A stretch of 64,000 bases of DNA from Acrocarpospora pleiomorpha (GTDB taxonomy: Bacteria > Actinomycetota > Actinomycetes > Streptosporangiales > Streptosporangiaceae): NCBI RefSeq assembly GCF_009687885.1, contig NZ_BLAF01000046.1, forward strand, positions 1 to 64,000, read 5' to 3'. Both the position numbers and the translations under genes were made by a program. Of the stretch, positions 51,474 through 58,893 are shown in pieces (the first letter of the stretch is position 1; every line of letters begins with the position of its first letter). The notes under the pieces are model-generated. The model was not told where the DNA came from. It did no database searches and saw nothing but the letters and a program-made list of their open reading frames with translations.

Positions 51474-52655
51474 GTGAAGGCTCTCACCTGGCACGGAAAG
51501 CGCGACGTCCGCGTCGACGAAGTCCCGGACCCGGCGATCAAGGAACCCAACGATGCGATCATCAGGGTCACCTCGAGCGGGATCTGCGGCTCCGACCTGC
51601 ACCTCTACGAGGTGCTCGGCCCGTTCCTGGCCGAAGGCGACATTCTCGGCCACGAGGCGATGGGCATCGTGGAAGAGGTGGGCTCCGATGTCACCAACCT
51701 CAAGCCCGGCGACCGGGTGGTCGTCCCGTTCAACATCTCGTGCGGGCACTGCGTGATGTGCGACAACCGCCTGTACGCCCAGTGCGAGACCACCCAGAGC
51801 CCTGAGCATGGCACCGGCGCCGCCCTGTTCGGCTACACCAAGCTCTACGGCCAGGTCCCCGGCGGCCAGGCCGAATACCTTCGTGTCCCGCAGGCCCAGT
51901 TCGGCCCGATCAAGGTGCCTGACGGCCCGCCCGACGAGCGTTACCTCTACCTTTCCGACGTCCTGCCCACCGCCTGGCAGGCTGTGCAGTACGCCAACAT
52001 CCCGGACGGCGGCAGCGTCACCGTCCTCGGCCTCGGCCCGATCGGCCAGATGTCGGCCAGGATCGCCCGCCACCTCGGCTACCGCGTCATCGCCGTGGAC
52101 GGCGTGATGGAACGCCTGGCCATGGCCCGCCGCCACGGCGCCGAGCTGATCGACGCCAGCGAGACCCACCACGTCGCCGACGCCGTGCGCGAGTTCACCG
52201 ACGGCCGGGGCACCGACGCCGTCATCGACGCCGTCGGCATGGAAGCCCACGGCTCACCGGCCGCCAAGTTCGCCCACACGATCACGAGCCTGCTCCCGGA
52301 CAAGCTCGCCGCGACCCTGATGACCAACGCGAGCGTCGACCGCATCGCCGCCCTCACCCTGGGCATCGACATCGTCCGCCGCGGCGGCACCCTGTCCATC
52401 TCCGGCCTGTACGTCGGCACCGCCGACCCGCTTCCCATGCAACGGATGTTCGACAAGGGCATCACCGTACGCATGGGCCAGGCCCACGTCCGGCGCTGGA
52501 CCGACGCCCTGCTCCCGCTCGTGAACGACGAGACCGACCCGCTGGGCCTGATGGACTTCACCACCCATCAGCTGCCCCTGGACCAGGCCCCGCACGCTTA
52601 CGAGATCTTCCAGAAGAAGCAGGACGGCGCCATCAAGATCATGCTCAAGCCGTAA
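51474..52655 (+). CDS. Zinc-dependent alcohol dehydrogenase, formaldehyde/threonine-dehydrogenase-like
   Basis: A 393-aa MDR enzyme. The catalytic zinc ligands are seen in SSGICGSDLHLYEV (Cys) and DILGHEAMGIVEEV (His, Glu); the structural-zinc loop is SCGHCVMCDNRLYAQCETT with four Cys; the NAD fold reads VTVLGLGPIGQMSARIARHL near residue 183. The length and the wide insertion at 110-170 recall glutathione-independent formaldehyde dehydrogenase-like members. The GTG start has GAGGAGGAG just upstream. It follows the hemerythrin-domain gene. The substrate is not determined. Confidence 0.92.
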   Translation: MKALTWHGKRDVRVDEVPDPAIKEPNDAIIRVTSSGICGSDLHLYEVLGPFLAEGDILGHEAMGIVEEVGSDVTNLKPGDRVVVPFNISCGHCVMCDNRLYAQCETTQSPEHGTGAALFGYTKLYGQVPGGQAEYLRVPQAQFGPIKVPDGPPDERYLYLSDVLPTAWQAVQYANIPDGGSVTVLGLGPIGQMSARIARHLGYRVIAVDGVMERLAMARRHGAELIDASETHHVADAVREFTDGRGTDAVIDAVGMEAHGSPAAKFAHTITSLLPDKLAATLMTNASVDRIAALTLGIDIVRRGGTLSISGLYVGTADPLPMQRMFDKGITVRMGQAHVRRWTDALLPLVNDETDPLGLMDFTTHQLPLDQAPHAYEIFQKKQDGAIKIMLKP

Positions 52656-52658
52656 GGG

Positions 52659-53393
52659 TCAGATCTCGCCCACCTTCCGGGTGGGCAGCCCGAAGCTCGA
52701 CGCGATCGGATTCCAGATCGCCACGAATCGCGTCTTGTGCGTGGTCGCCCGCTCGGAGTTCCAGTTGCCCGCGCCGAAGGCGGGACTGCCCGAACACCCG
52801 GCGGCGAGGAAGTCCTCAGCCGCCGCCTGGTAGGCGGCATCGGCCTTGTACGAGGAGTCGAGCGCGCTGACGAGATGCCCCTTGAGCACCGTGCCATCGG
52901 GCAGGAAGTCGACCCGCAGGTCCCGGGCCGACGTCAGCTGGGCCCGGCGCGCGTCGGTGATGTCGGAGATGACGCCGATCGCGCTGGACCGGCACCTGGT
53001 CACGTCGGCGATCGCCGCACCCAGATCCAGCCGGCTGGCCTGGCTGTTGGCGAGCAGGTCGTCGATCGCCGTGGCCTGCTCAACGGACAAGTCCGGCGGA
53101 GAGGGTGACGGCGACGGCACGGGCGCCGGACTGGTCTCGCTCACCAGCGAACCAGTCGTAACGGGAGCGACGGAGGTGACGGGGGTCTCGTCGCCGCTCA
53201 GCAGGATCGCGGTGACGAGGACTCCCAGCAGCGTGAGGGTCACCAGGAAGGGAACAGCCGGGGCCGCGCGCCGCCGGAACGCGGGCAGTTCGGCGACGAG
53301 CAGCGCCGCGTCGCAGTGCGGGCAGGTGGTCTGCTCGCCCGCGTCGTTGCCGCACTGCCCGCACAGCCAGCCGGTGGTTTGCGCAATCGCCAC
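52659..53393 (-). CDS. Zinc-ribbon, single-pass membrane protein with exported helical domain
   Basis: A 244-aa protein in three parts: an N-terminal zinc ribbon (LCGQCGNDAGEQTTCPHCDA), one membrane helix (AVPFLVTLTLLGVLVTAILL, about residues 46-65), and after a Ser/Pro-rich spacer an outer domain of about 145 residues. The outer domain matches the secreted protein at 46244-46885 (RRAQLTSARDLRVDFLPDGT, AGCSGSPAFG, RFVAIWNPIASSFGL). It is the last gene of the four-gene SARP/ATPase operon, 9 bp after the previous one. It might link a cytoplasmic partner to something outside the membrane. Function unknown. Confidence 0.75.
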   Translation of the reverse strand: MAIAQTTGWLCGQCGNDAGEQTTCPHCDAALLVAELPAFRRRAAPAVPFLVTLTLLGVLVTAILLSGDETPVTSVAPVTTGSLVSETSPAPVPSPSPSPPDLSVEQATAIDDLLANSQASRLDLGAAIADVTRCRSSAIGVISDITDARRAQLTSARDLRVDFLPDGTVLKGHLVSALDSSYKADAAYQAAAEDFLAAGCSGSPAFGAGNWNSERATTHKTRFVAIWNPIASSFGLPTRKVGEI

Positions 53394-53402
53394 AACATCC
53401 TC

Positions 53403-54215
53403 CTACCTGGCATCGTCCGGGTCGCCGAACACCGACCCGGGAACAAGATCGGGCACGGGGAGCCCCATCATCTTCAGCGTGTTGCGCATGACCGTCTCGC
53501 TGCTCGTGACGAAGTCGAAGACGTTGGCGGCCCGCTGCGCCTCGACCACTCGCTGGACCATGCCAAGGAACGCCTCGGCCTCGTCGCGCCGCTCGCCGAG
53601 CATGGTGTCGGTGACGTTGGCGATCCCGGTCGAGGTCTCGGCGAGACGGACCGCGTGCGGGGTGATCCAGTCGTCCAGGCCCTCGGACAGGAACTCCCGC
53701 CAGCGCCGGCGCAGGTCGGTCATCACCTCGATCTGCCGCTTGGTCGCCTCATGGCCGGCCTCGCGTTCCAGCCGCTGGTGCAGGAACTGTTGCTGCTGCT
53801 GGACCACCGGCAGCGGCGGCAGCAGCCGGATCACCGCCGTGCATTCCAGCTGGACCCCGTGGTCGACGACCCGGACGCCCTTCAGCTTCTCGTTGACCGT
53901 GGCCTCCGCATCCGCCGCCCGATGCGGCTCGAAACCGCGGGCGTAGAAGCGGATGGTGTCCTCCACGAAGTAGCGGAACCGCTCGCGGCAGAGGTTGACC
54001 TCGCTGGACAGCGTGCCCTCCGGGCAGTTGCCGGTCGCGCGCCACTGGAGCCGGACCGACACCGGAAAGTGGAAGCTGTCGTTGAACGCGGGCGTCTCGA
54101 AGGTGAACGGCGGATCGATCACATGGGTGGAGCTCGATTCCAGAATGGGGGTGGACCGGAACCAGGACCGGATGACGCTGGTCCACCCGGTCCTTTCCTG
54201 GCGCGTCATGGACAT
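53403..54215 (-). CDS. Uncharacterised protein with a coiled-coil segment
   Basis: A 270-aa protein, start overlapping the stop of the ATPase gene (TGATG). No family recognised. Residues about 55-130 look beta-rich (FHFPVSVRLQWRATGNCPEG, VQLECTAVIRLLPP), followed by a Gln-rich, probably coiled-coil helix (PVVQQQQQFLHQRLEREAGH) and helical segments to the end (VTDTMLGERRDEAEAFLGMV). Translational coupling suggests it acts together with the ATPase, possibly as a structural partner. The longer upstream frame overlaps the ATPase gene and is not used. Confidence 0.65.
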   Translation of the reverse strand: MSMTRQERTGWTSVIRSWFRSTPILESSSTHVIDPPFTFETPAFNDSFHFPVSVRLQWRATGNCPEGTLSSEVNLCRERFRYFVEDTIRFYARGFEPHRAADAEATVNEKLKGVRVVDHGVQLECTAVIRLLPPLPVVQQQQQFLHQRLEREAGHEATKRQIEVMTDLRRRWREFLSEGLDDWITPHAVRLAETSTGIANVTDTMLGERRDEAEAFLGMVQRVVEAQRAANVFDFVTSSETVMRNTLKMMGLPVPDLVPGSVFGDPDDAR

Positions 54216-56455
54216 CAGGGACTTCTCCGATCGAGGTAGGCGAGGAAGGTGTTCGCGGTGGCCGCGGAGATCACCCGGTCCCGCCACCAGCTGAGGTAGA
54301 AGCGCAGCGCCCGGCGCAGCCGCGGGTCGGCGCCGAGTCCGGCGACGAGGTCGCCCAGGAGCGGGATCAGTTCCGGATCGGTGTCGGCGTGTCGCGCCCA
54401 CATGCCGAAGGATGGCCAGGCCCGGCCGCGCTGGTCGGCGAGCGCGTTCCGCCACAGCTGCGCGATCTCGGCCCGGACCCGGGCCTCACCCTCGACGAGC
54501 ATGCCGAGCAGCAACGGCCGGTCCGGCTCGTGATCCAGGGTGGCCACGGCGAGGCGAAGCATGGCTTCGACGGCGGCCACGCGCAGGCCGGTGTTCCCGG
54601 CCCTGGTCCAGTCGGCCAGCTCCCGGACGATCTCGCGATGTACCCCGCTGAGCGCGAGTTCCGCCATCGCGCGGGCGGCCTGCGTGCGCAGGTCGGCGTG
54701 GGCGGTGCCGGCGATTCCGCGTAGGCCGGACAGCGTGTCGCCGATGTCCATGAGCCCGAGTGAGGTGGCGTAGGCGCGCACGGCCACCGACCGCTGCGGC
54801 AGGGTGCCGCGGGCCCACGTCCGCAGCCGCTTCCGCACCCGGGGGGCGGCGGACCTGGCCTCCAGGGCGGCGGTCTCCAGCGCCCACGCCGCCAGCCGGT
54901 GACCGGCCACGCGGTAGGCGCGCGCCCACGGCTGGATGAACTCCTCGTCGATCGCCGTGTAGTCGTAGCCGGCGAGCTTGCCGATGGCCTGCGCGGCCGC
55001 GATCCTGACCTGGGTGTCATCATCCTGGGTGAGATCGGACAGCCAGTCGATGAGCGGCCCGCGCACGGTCGGATGGTTGTGCCATGCCACGTCGAGGATC
55101 ACCGGGACCAGTGCGGGCACGCGCAGCCGGATGCGGCGCTCGGCGCCCTCGTCCTGATGATCGTCCTTAACGTGGTCGTCCTCGGCGTGGGCGTACTCGA
55201 GCCAGCCGGACAGGGTCTCGTCGAACGCCGACCAGGTGGTTTCCGCGGACGCCGGGCTCTCCCGCTCGGCGTCGACCTTCTTGGCCAGCCGGAGCGCGGC
55301 AGCGGTGATCGTGACCATGGACTTGCCGTCCAGGACGGCCAGGGCCAGCAGGAAGCTCCGGCGGTAGATGGACTCCCTGGCCTGCGACCAGAGGTCCTTG
55401 TCGGCCGATACGGCCGGGCCGCCGGGAGCGAGCAGGCTCTGGGCGCGCTCGCGGAGCCGGAACGGCCGCTCGTCGCAGACCTCGTTGATCACCTCGTCCA
55501 GGTCCCGGCCCTGGCGCAGCCGTTTCAGAACCGACATGGCCAGCGCGTACGCCTCCCGCGGCCGGGTATCGCTGTCGAGCTCCTCCCGGATGCGCTGATG
55601 CTCCGCCAGCCGCCTGGCCTGCCGGTCGGCTTCGAAGCGGCCCTGGTCGCGCAGCCCGTACGCCAGGCAGCGCTCGAACACGCGGATCGCGTGCGGCGCG
55701 AGGTGGCTCACCACGTAGGTCGAGCGCTGGACGGGGGTGAGGTGGGCGCGCTCGTCCAGGAGCACCACGAAGACGCATTTGGCCTGGGTGGCCAGGTGGG
55801 TCAGGTGCTGGAAGACCGCCTGGTTCTTGCTCCTGGTCCAGTCGGCGTCGCCGGCGTCGATCAGGTAGCCGGTCTCGGCCTTCGCGTCGGCGAGGCGGAG
55901 CCGCCGGGGATCGGTGCCGCCGGGCAGGGTGACGACTTGGGGCCGGGTTCCGAACCGGGCCAGGGCCGCCCGGGCGAGCGTGGTGCGGCCCGAGCCCGGC
56001 GGCCCGGCCAGCCCGTAGACCCGGCCGGGTCGCATGGCCTCGACGAGGGTGGTGAGAGTGTCGGTGACGACGAGGTATTCCGGGTCGAGGCGGGCCAGCT
56101 CGTCCTCGGTCAGCGGGATCGGCTCGGGCCGCTGCTCCTGGGCGGTCGGGCCGAAGGTGATATCGCCGTCCGCGTGATAGATCCGCCCGCCCTGGGGGAC
56201 GTTGAACTGGTTCTTGATCGCGGTGCCGTCGCCGAAAGCCGCCGCTCCGACGGATTCCGGATAAAGCCGGGACAGGCCTTCCAGGCGGAGCAGGCGTTCG
56301 CGGATCTCCTGCGCCAACTGCTCGTCCTGCCGCGAGGATTCGCCCTTCTCGGCCTCAAGCCGCGGCTCATCGGAGCCCCGCTTATCCGAGTCCGGCTTAT
56401 CCGGCTCTGGCTTATCGGGATCCGGGTCCTTTGGGGGCGGGTCGATCTCGTTCAT
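54215..56455 (-). CDS. P-loop ATPase with HEAT-like helical repeats
   Basis: A 746-aa protein. Residues 1-45 are a charged low-complexity region (DPDKPEPDKPDSDKRGSDEP). At about 75-102 it has GTAIKNQFNVPQGGRIYHAD, a motif also found at the end of the preceding gene. The ATPase core has Walker A YGLAGPPGSGRTTLARAALA near 150 and Walker B AKCVFVVLLDERAHL near 228. From about residue 420 it is a helical repeat domain (DDDTQVRIAAAQAIGKLAGY; TGLRVAAVEAMLRLAVATLD) of HEAT type. The ATG overlaps the upstream stop (TAATG). The architecture recalls STAND-type conflict or signalling ATPases, but I cannot assign a known system. Confidence 0.72.
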   Translation of the reverse strand: MNEIDPPPKDPDPDKPEPDKPDSDKRGSDEPRLEAEKGESSRQDEQLAQEIRERLLRLEGLSRLYPESVGAAAFGDGTAIKNQFNVPQGGRIYHADGDITFGPTAQEQRPEPIPLTEDELARLDPEYLVVTDTLTTLVEAMRPGRVYGLAGPPGSGRTTLARAALARFGTRPQVVTLPGGTDPRRLRLADAKAETGYLIDAGDADWTRSKNQAVFQHLTHLATQAKCVFVVLLDERAHLTPVQRSTYVVSHLAPHAIRVFERCLAYGLRDQGRFEADRQARRLAEHQRIREELDSDTRPREAYALAMSVLKRLRQGRDLDEVINEVCDERPFRLRERAQSLLAPGGPAVSADKDLWSQARESIYRRSFLLALAVLDGKSMVTITAAALRLAKKVDAERESPASAETTWSAFDETLSGWLEYAHAEDDHVKDDHQDEGAERRIRLRVPALVPVILDVAWHNHPTVRGPLIDWLSDLTQDDDTQVRIAAAQAIGKLAGYDYTAIDEEFIQPWARAYRVAGHRLAAWALETAALEARSAAPRVRKRLRTWARGTLPQRSVAVRAYATSLGLMDIGDTLSGLRGIAGTAHADLRTQAARAMAELALSGVHREIVRELADWTRAGNTGLRVAAVEAMLRLAVATLDHEPDRPLLLGMLVEGEARVRAEIAQLWRNALADQRGRAWPSFGMWARHADTDPELIPLLGDLVAGLGADPRLRRALRFYLSWWRDRVISAATANTFLAYLDRRSP

Positions 56456-56640
56456 TACTCGTCCGCCTGCGTTTCGGTGACCTCCATGGAGCCTTCGCTG
56501 TAGTTGATCCGCGCGTGCGTTCCGGGCACGTTCCACTGGTTCCTGATGGCGGTGCCGTGCTCCCCGGTGGCGAGCACGTCCACCTTCTCGATCGTCGGCT
56601 GGATCGTCTCCGCGGTCTGCTCGGATTCGTTTTCGGTCAT
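56455..56640 (-). CDS. Possible 61-aa protein from an internal start in the SARP gene
   Basis: Within and in frame with the SARP gene, the ATG at 56640 is preceded by AAAGGAG with a six-base spacer, a better ribosome-binding site than the one of the full-length gene. It would give MTENESEQTAETIQPTIEKV and on to the stop, 61 aa, containing GTAIRNQWNVP and INYSEGSMEV. The same motif is in the next protein of the operon. A separate short product is plausible, but this may also be simply the C-terminal tail of the regulator. Confidence 0.4.
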   Translation of the reverse strand: MTENESEQTAETIQPTIEKVDVLATGEHGTAIRNQWNVPGTHARINYSEGSMEVTETQADE

Positions 56641-57471
56641 GGAACGCTCCTTTGGCTGATCGACCAGGGTGATGGTGGCGCCTTGGGTCTTGAGCTGACG
56701 GTTGAGGCGTCGGAGTTCCGGCGCGGCGACCAGGCCGAGGTCGGTCAGGCGGTCCTCGATCTGCTCGAACGCGCGGATAGCGTCACCGGCGCCACCGGTC
56801 CGGCTGAGTGATTGCATGTACAGGCCGGTGACGATGTCGTTCGGCACCGGTTCGCTGGAGAGCTGGGTGAGCGCGGGAAGCAGCGCCACGTGGTGGCCCA
56901 TCTCGGTCCGGGCCTCCAGCCAGGCGATCAGGATGTTCTGGTAGCTCTGCTGGAGCGAGCCCCGGTAACCGGCCGCCCACAGACCAGTGAGACCCTCCAG
57001 CGGTTCACCCCCGCGCAGCCCTTGGGGGATCTCGCCCCACAGCCGCAGGGCTTGCTCGGCGATCCGGACGAACTCACCCTTGTCCTTGGCGGCCTGGGCC
57101 AGTTTCACCAGATCCTCGAACCGGTAGGCGTCAACCGCCACCTCGGGGCCGACGAGCAGGCGATACCCCTCCCGCTTGTGGTTGTCCGGGATCAGAGCCC
57201 CCGCGGCCGGATGCGCGACACGCAGCTTCGTGCGCAGCTTGTCCATATGGCTGTAGAACAACCCGATCGGATTGTCCGCCTTCCTTCGGCCTTCCTCGCT
57301 GAGCCGTTCCGTCAGCTGCGCGGCGGAGAGCGCGCCACCCCGGAGTTCGATCAGGGAAGCCAGCAGCAGCTGGGACTTGGGCGGCAGGTCAACCGGTTCG
57401 CCGCAGACGTGAACCTTGACCCGTCCGAGGAGCGAAACGTCAAGCAGGGGACTTTTGTTGAGGTCGGTCAT
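56455..57471 (-). CDS. SARP/AfsR-type regulator with motif-bearing C-terminal tail
   Basis: A 338-aa protein: an OmpR-type winged helix at about 10-105 (DVSLLGRVKVHVCGEPVDLP; LSAAQLTERLSEEGRRKADN; SHMDKLRTKL) joined to a bacterial transcriptional activator domain at about 110-265 (VAVDAYRFEDLVKLAQAAKD; YMQSLSRTGGAGDAIRAFEQ). These are the two parts of Streptomyces antibiotic regulatory proteins. The tail from residue 278 is unusual and carries GTAIRNQWNVP, seen also in the following ATPase. First gene of a four-gene operon, divergent from the DUF397 gene with a 104-bp gap. It probably activates its own operon (inference). Confidence 0.82.
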   Translation of the reverse strand: MTDLNKSPLLDVSLLGRVKVHVCGEPVDLPPKSQLLLASLIELRGGALSAAQLTERLSEEGRRKADNPIGLFYSHMDKLRTKLRVAHPAAGALIPDNHKREGYRLLVGPEVAVDAYRFEDLVKLAQAAKDKGEFVRIAEQALRLWGEIPQGLRGGEPLEGLTGLWAAGYRGSLQQSYQNILIAWLEARTEMGHHVALLPALTQLSSEPVPNDIVTGLYMQSLSRTGGAGDAIRAFEQIEDRLTDLGLVAAPELRRLNRQLKTQGATITLVDQPKERSMTENESEQTAETIQPTIEKVDVLATGEHGTAIRNQWNVPGTHARINYSEGSMEVTETQADE

Positions 57472-57575
57472 ACGAATCCACCATCCAAGGCGAGGTTTCC
57501 GCGAGCCTTTCGGCTAACCACGGCGTCGATGCTGGTGCCACGGCCGGAAGGACCGGCCGTGGAAGGGGAAACATC

Positions 57576-57779
57576 ATGGAAAGCAAGGGCTGGCGCAAGA
57601 GCACCTTCAGCGGGTCCGTCGGCGAGTGCGTGGAGGTCGCGGTGCTGAACACGATCGCGGTTCGCGATTCGAAGAACCCGCAGGGAGAAGTCCTCTACTT
57701 CACGCCCGGCGAGTGGCGGGCGTTCTGCGCGGGGGTGCGGAACGGGCAGTTCGAGGTCCGCGAGGGAACCTTCGCCTGA
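57576..57779 (+). CDS. DUF397-domain protein
   Basis: A 67-aa protein of the actinomycete DUF397 family: WRKSTFSGSVGECVEVAVLN, VAVRDSKNP-type segment (IAVRDSKNPQGEVLYFTPGE) and WRAFCAGVRNGQF. GGAAGGGGAAACATC precedes the ATG. DUF397 genes typically sit next to XRE/DUF5753 regulators, and the pair has been linked to development and to antitoxin-like behaviour. Here the partner lies on the opposite strand, facing it (convergent) rather than upstream in one operon. Confidence 0.92.
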   Translation: MESKGWRKSTFSGSVGECVEVAVLNTIAVRDSKNPQGEVLYFTPGEWRAFCAGVRNGQFEVREGTFA

Positions 57780-57792
57780 GGGGTGAGAACGG

Positions 57793-57820
57793 GGGCCGCG
57801 ACCAAGGGGTCGCGGCCCTT
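57793..57820. terminator. Bidirectional-type terminator between DUF397 and XRE genes
   Basis: GGGCCGCGACC (57793-57803) and GGTCGCGGCCC (57808-57818) form a perfect 11-bp stem with a four-base loop, followed by TTCTC. It lies 13 bp after the DUF397 stop and about 30 bp from the stop of the convergent XRE gene, so it may serve both transcripts. The T-run is poor, as is common in high-GC actinomycetes. Confidence 0.75.
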
Positions 57821-57850
57821 CTCGCGGGGGCGGGGCTGGCCCGAGCATGG

Positions 57851-58744
57851 CTAGCTCATCTCGTGGCGTACCTCGGTGGCGAGTTCGGTGAGGAACTCTC
57901 GTGCGGCATCGTCAAAGATCGCCATCTCGGTGAGCAGCGACCATTGCTTCTCGTACAGCGTGATATCGAAGTCGGGGATGGTGAGCTTGGCGTGGTTGGT
58001 CTCCACCTCCACGAAGGTTTCCGCAGTGTCGTCGTTGCCGCCGTACACCGGACCGTAGATGACGAACCCGTGCAGCGGCAGGACGGTCGGTCGGCGGTCA
58101 TGCGGGATCAGCCCGATGGAGATGTTGTCCAGCGTGCTCACGGACGCGAGGCGGTCCCACTGCGCGAGCAGTTGGGCCGGTGAGCCCGGTCGCCAGCGCA
58201 GCGCCGCCTCGGTGATCAGGAAGTCGAAGCGCCGGTCGCCCTCGTAGAGGGCCTCCTGCCGGAACAGGCGGCTCGCCGTCGCGGCGGCCAGGTCCTCCTT
58301 CTCGTACGGCAGGACCGACAGCGCGAACACCGCGCGCGCGTACGCCGCCGTCTGGAGCAACCCAGGGATGACCGCGCTCTGGAAGTTTCGCACCAGGCGG
58401 ACGGCGGACTCCCGCTCCTGGAAGTCGTCCTGCAGATGCGCTTTGCCCTGGAGCGCGGTGCGCCAGGCGTGGGTCTCGTAGACGGCGGCCTGGGTCAGGT
58501 CGGCCAGCCGTTCGCGGGTGTCCAGGGGCGCGTCGACGGCCTCCGCCCAGCGCTGGACTTCCGGCAGGGAGGGCATGGTCACCCCCGATTCGATACGCGA
58601 CACCTTGGACTGGCTGATCTGAACCCGGTGGGCGAGCTCACGACCGGACAGGCCGGACAGGTCCCGGAGGCGGCGCAACGTGGCCGCGAGCCGCAAGCGG
58701 CGCGCTCGAGAATCGCTCCCCTCGCCTTCCGACACATCGGCCAC
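57851..58744 (-). CDS. XRE-family regulator with DUF5753 domain
   Basis: A 297-aa protein: N-terminal HTH LSGRELAHRVQISQSKVSRI followed by ESGVTMPSLPEVQRW, then the DUF5753 domain (VRNFQSAVIPGLLQTAAYAR; YEGDRRFDFLITEAALRWRP; NISIGLIPHDRRPTVLPLHG; FVEVETNHAKLTIPDFDITL). Such regulators act with small DUF397 proteins, one of which is encoded convergently. The GTG start has GGGGAG eight bases upstream. It is cytoplasmic. Confidence 0.94.
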   Translation of the reverse strand: MADVSEGEGSDSRARRLRLAATLRRLRDLSGLSGRELAHRVQISQSKVSRIESGVTMPSLPEVQRWAEAVDAPLDTRERLADLTQAAVYETHAWRTALQGKAHLQDDFQERESAVRLVRNFQSAVIPGLLQTAAYARAVFALSVLPYEKEDLAAATASRLFRQEALYEGDRRFDFLITEAALRWRPGSPAQLLAQWDRLASVSTLDNISIGLIPHDRRPTVLPLHGFVIYGPVYGGNDDTAETFVEVETNHAKLTIPDFDITLYEKQWSLLTEMAIFDDAAREFLTELATEVRHEMS

Positions 58745-58893
58745 GTCGCTGTCTCCCCATTACCATGCGCGCTGATTCAAACTGACCCAGGCTGAATCAG
58801 CCCCCGTGACACGCAGCAAATGTAGACACCTTATGGCATCCCGGGCTGCTTACTCGGAGGAGATGTGACTGATTCGATACGATTCGCGTTGAT

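Noticed and set aside
54899..56503. 534-codon plus-strand frame opposite the ATPase gene
   Set aside because: It is a shadow of the ATPase gene, whose Walker motifs and repeats are convincing; the antisense product has no motif or ribosome-binding site.
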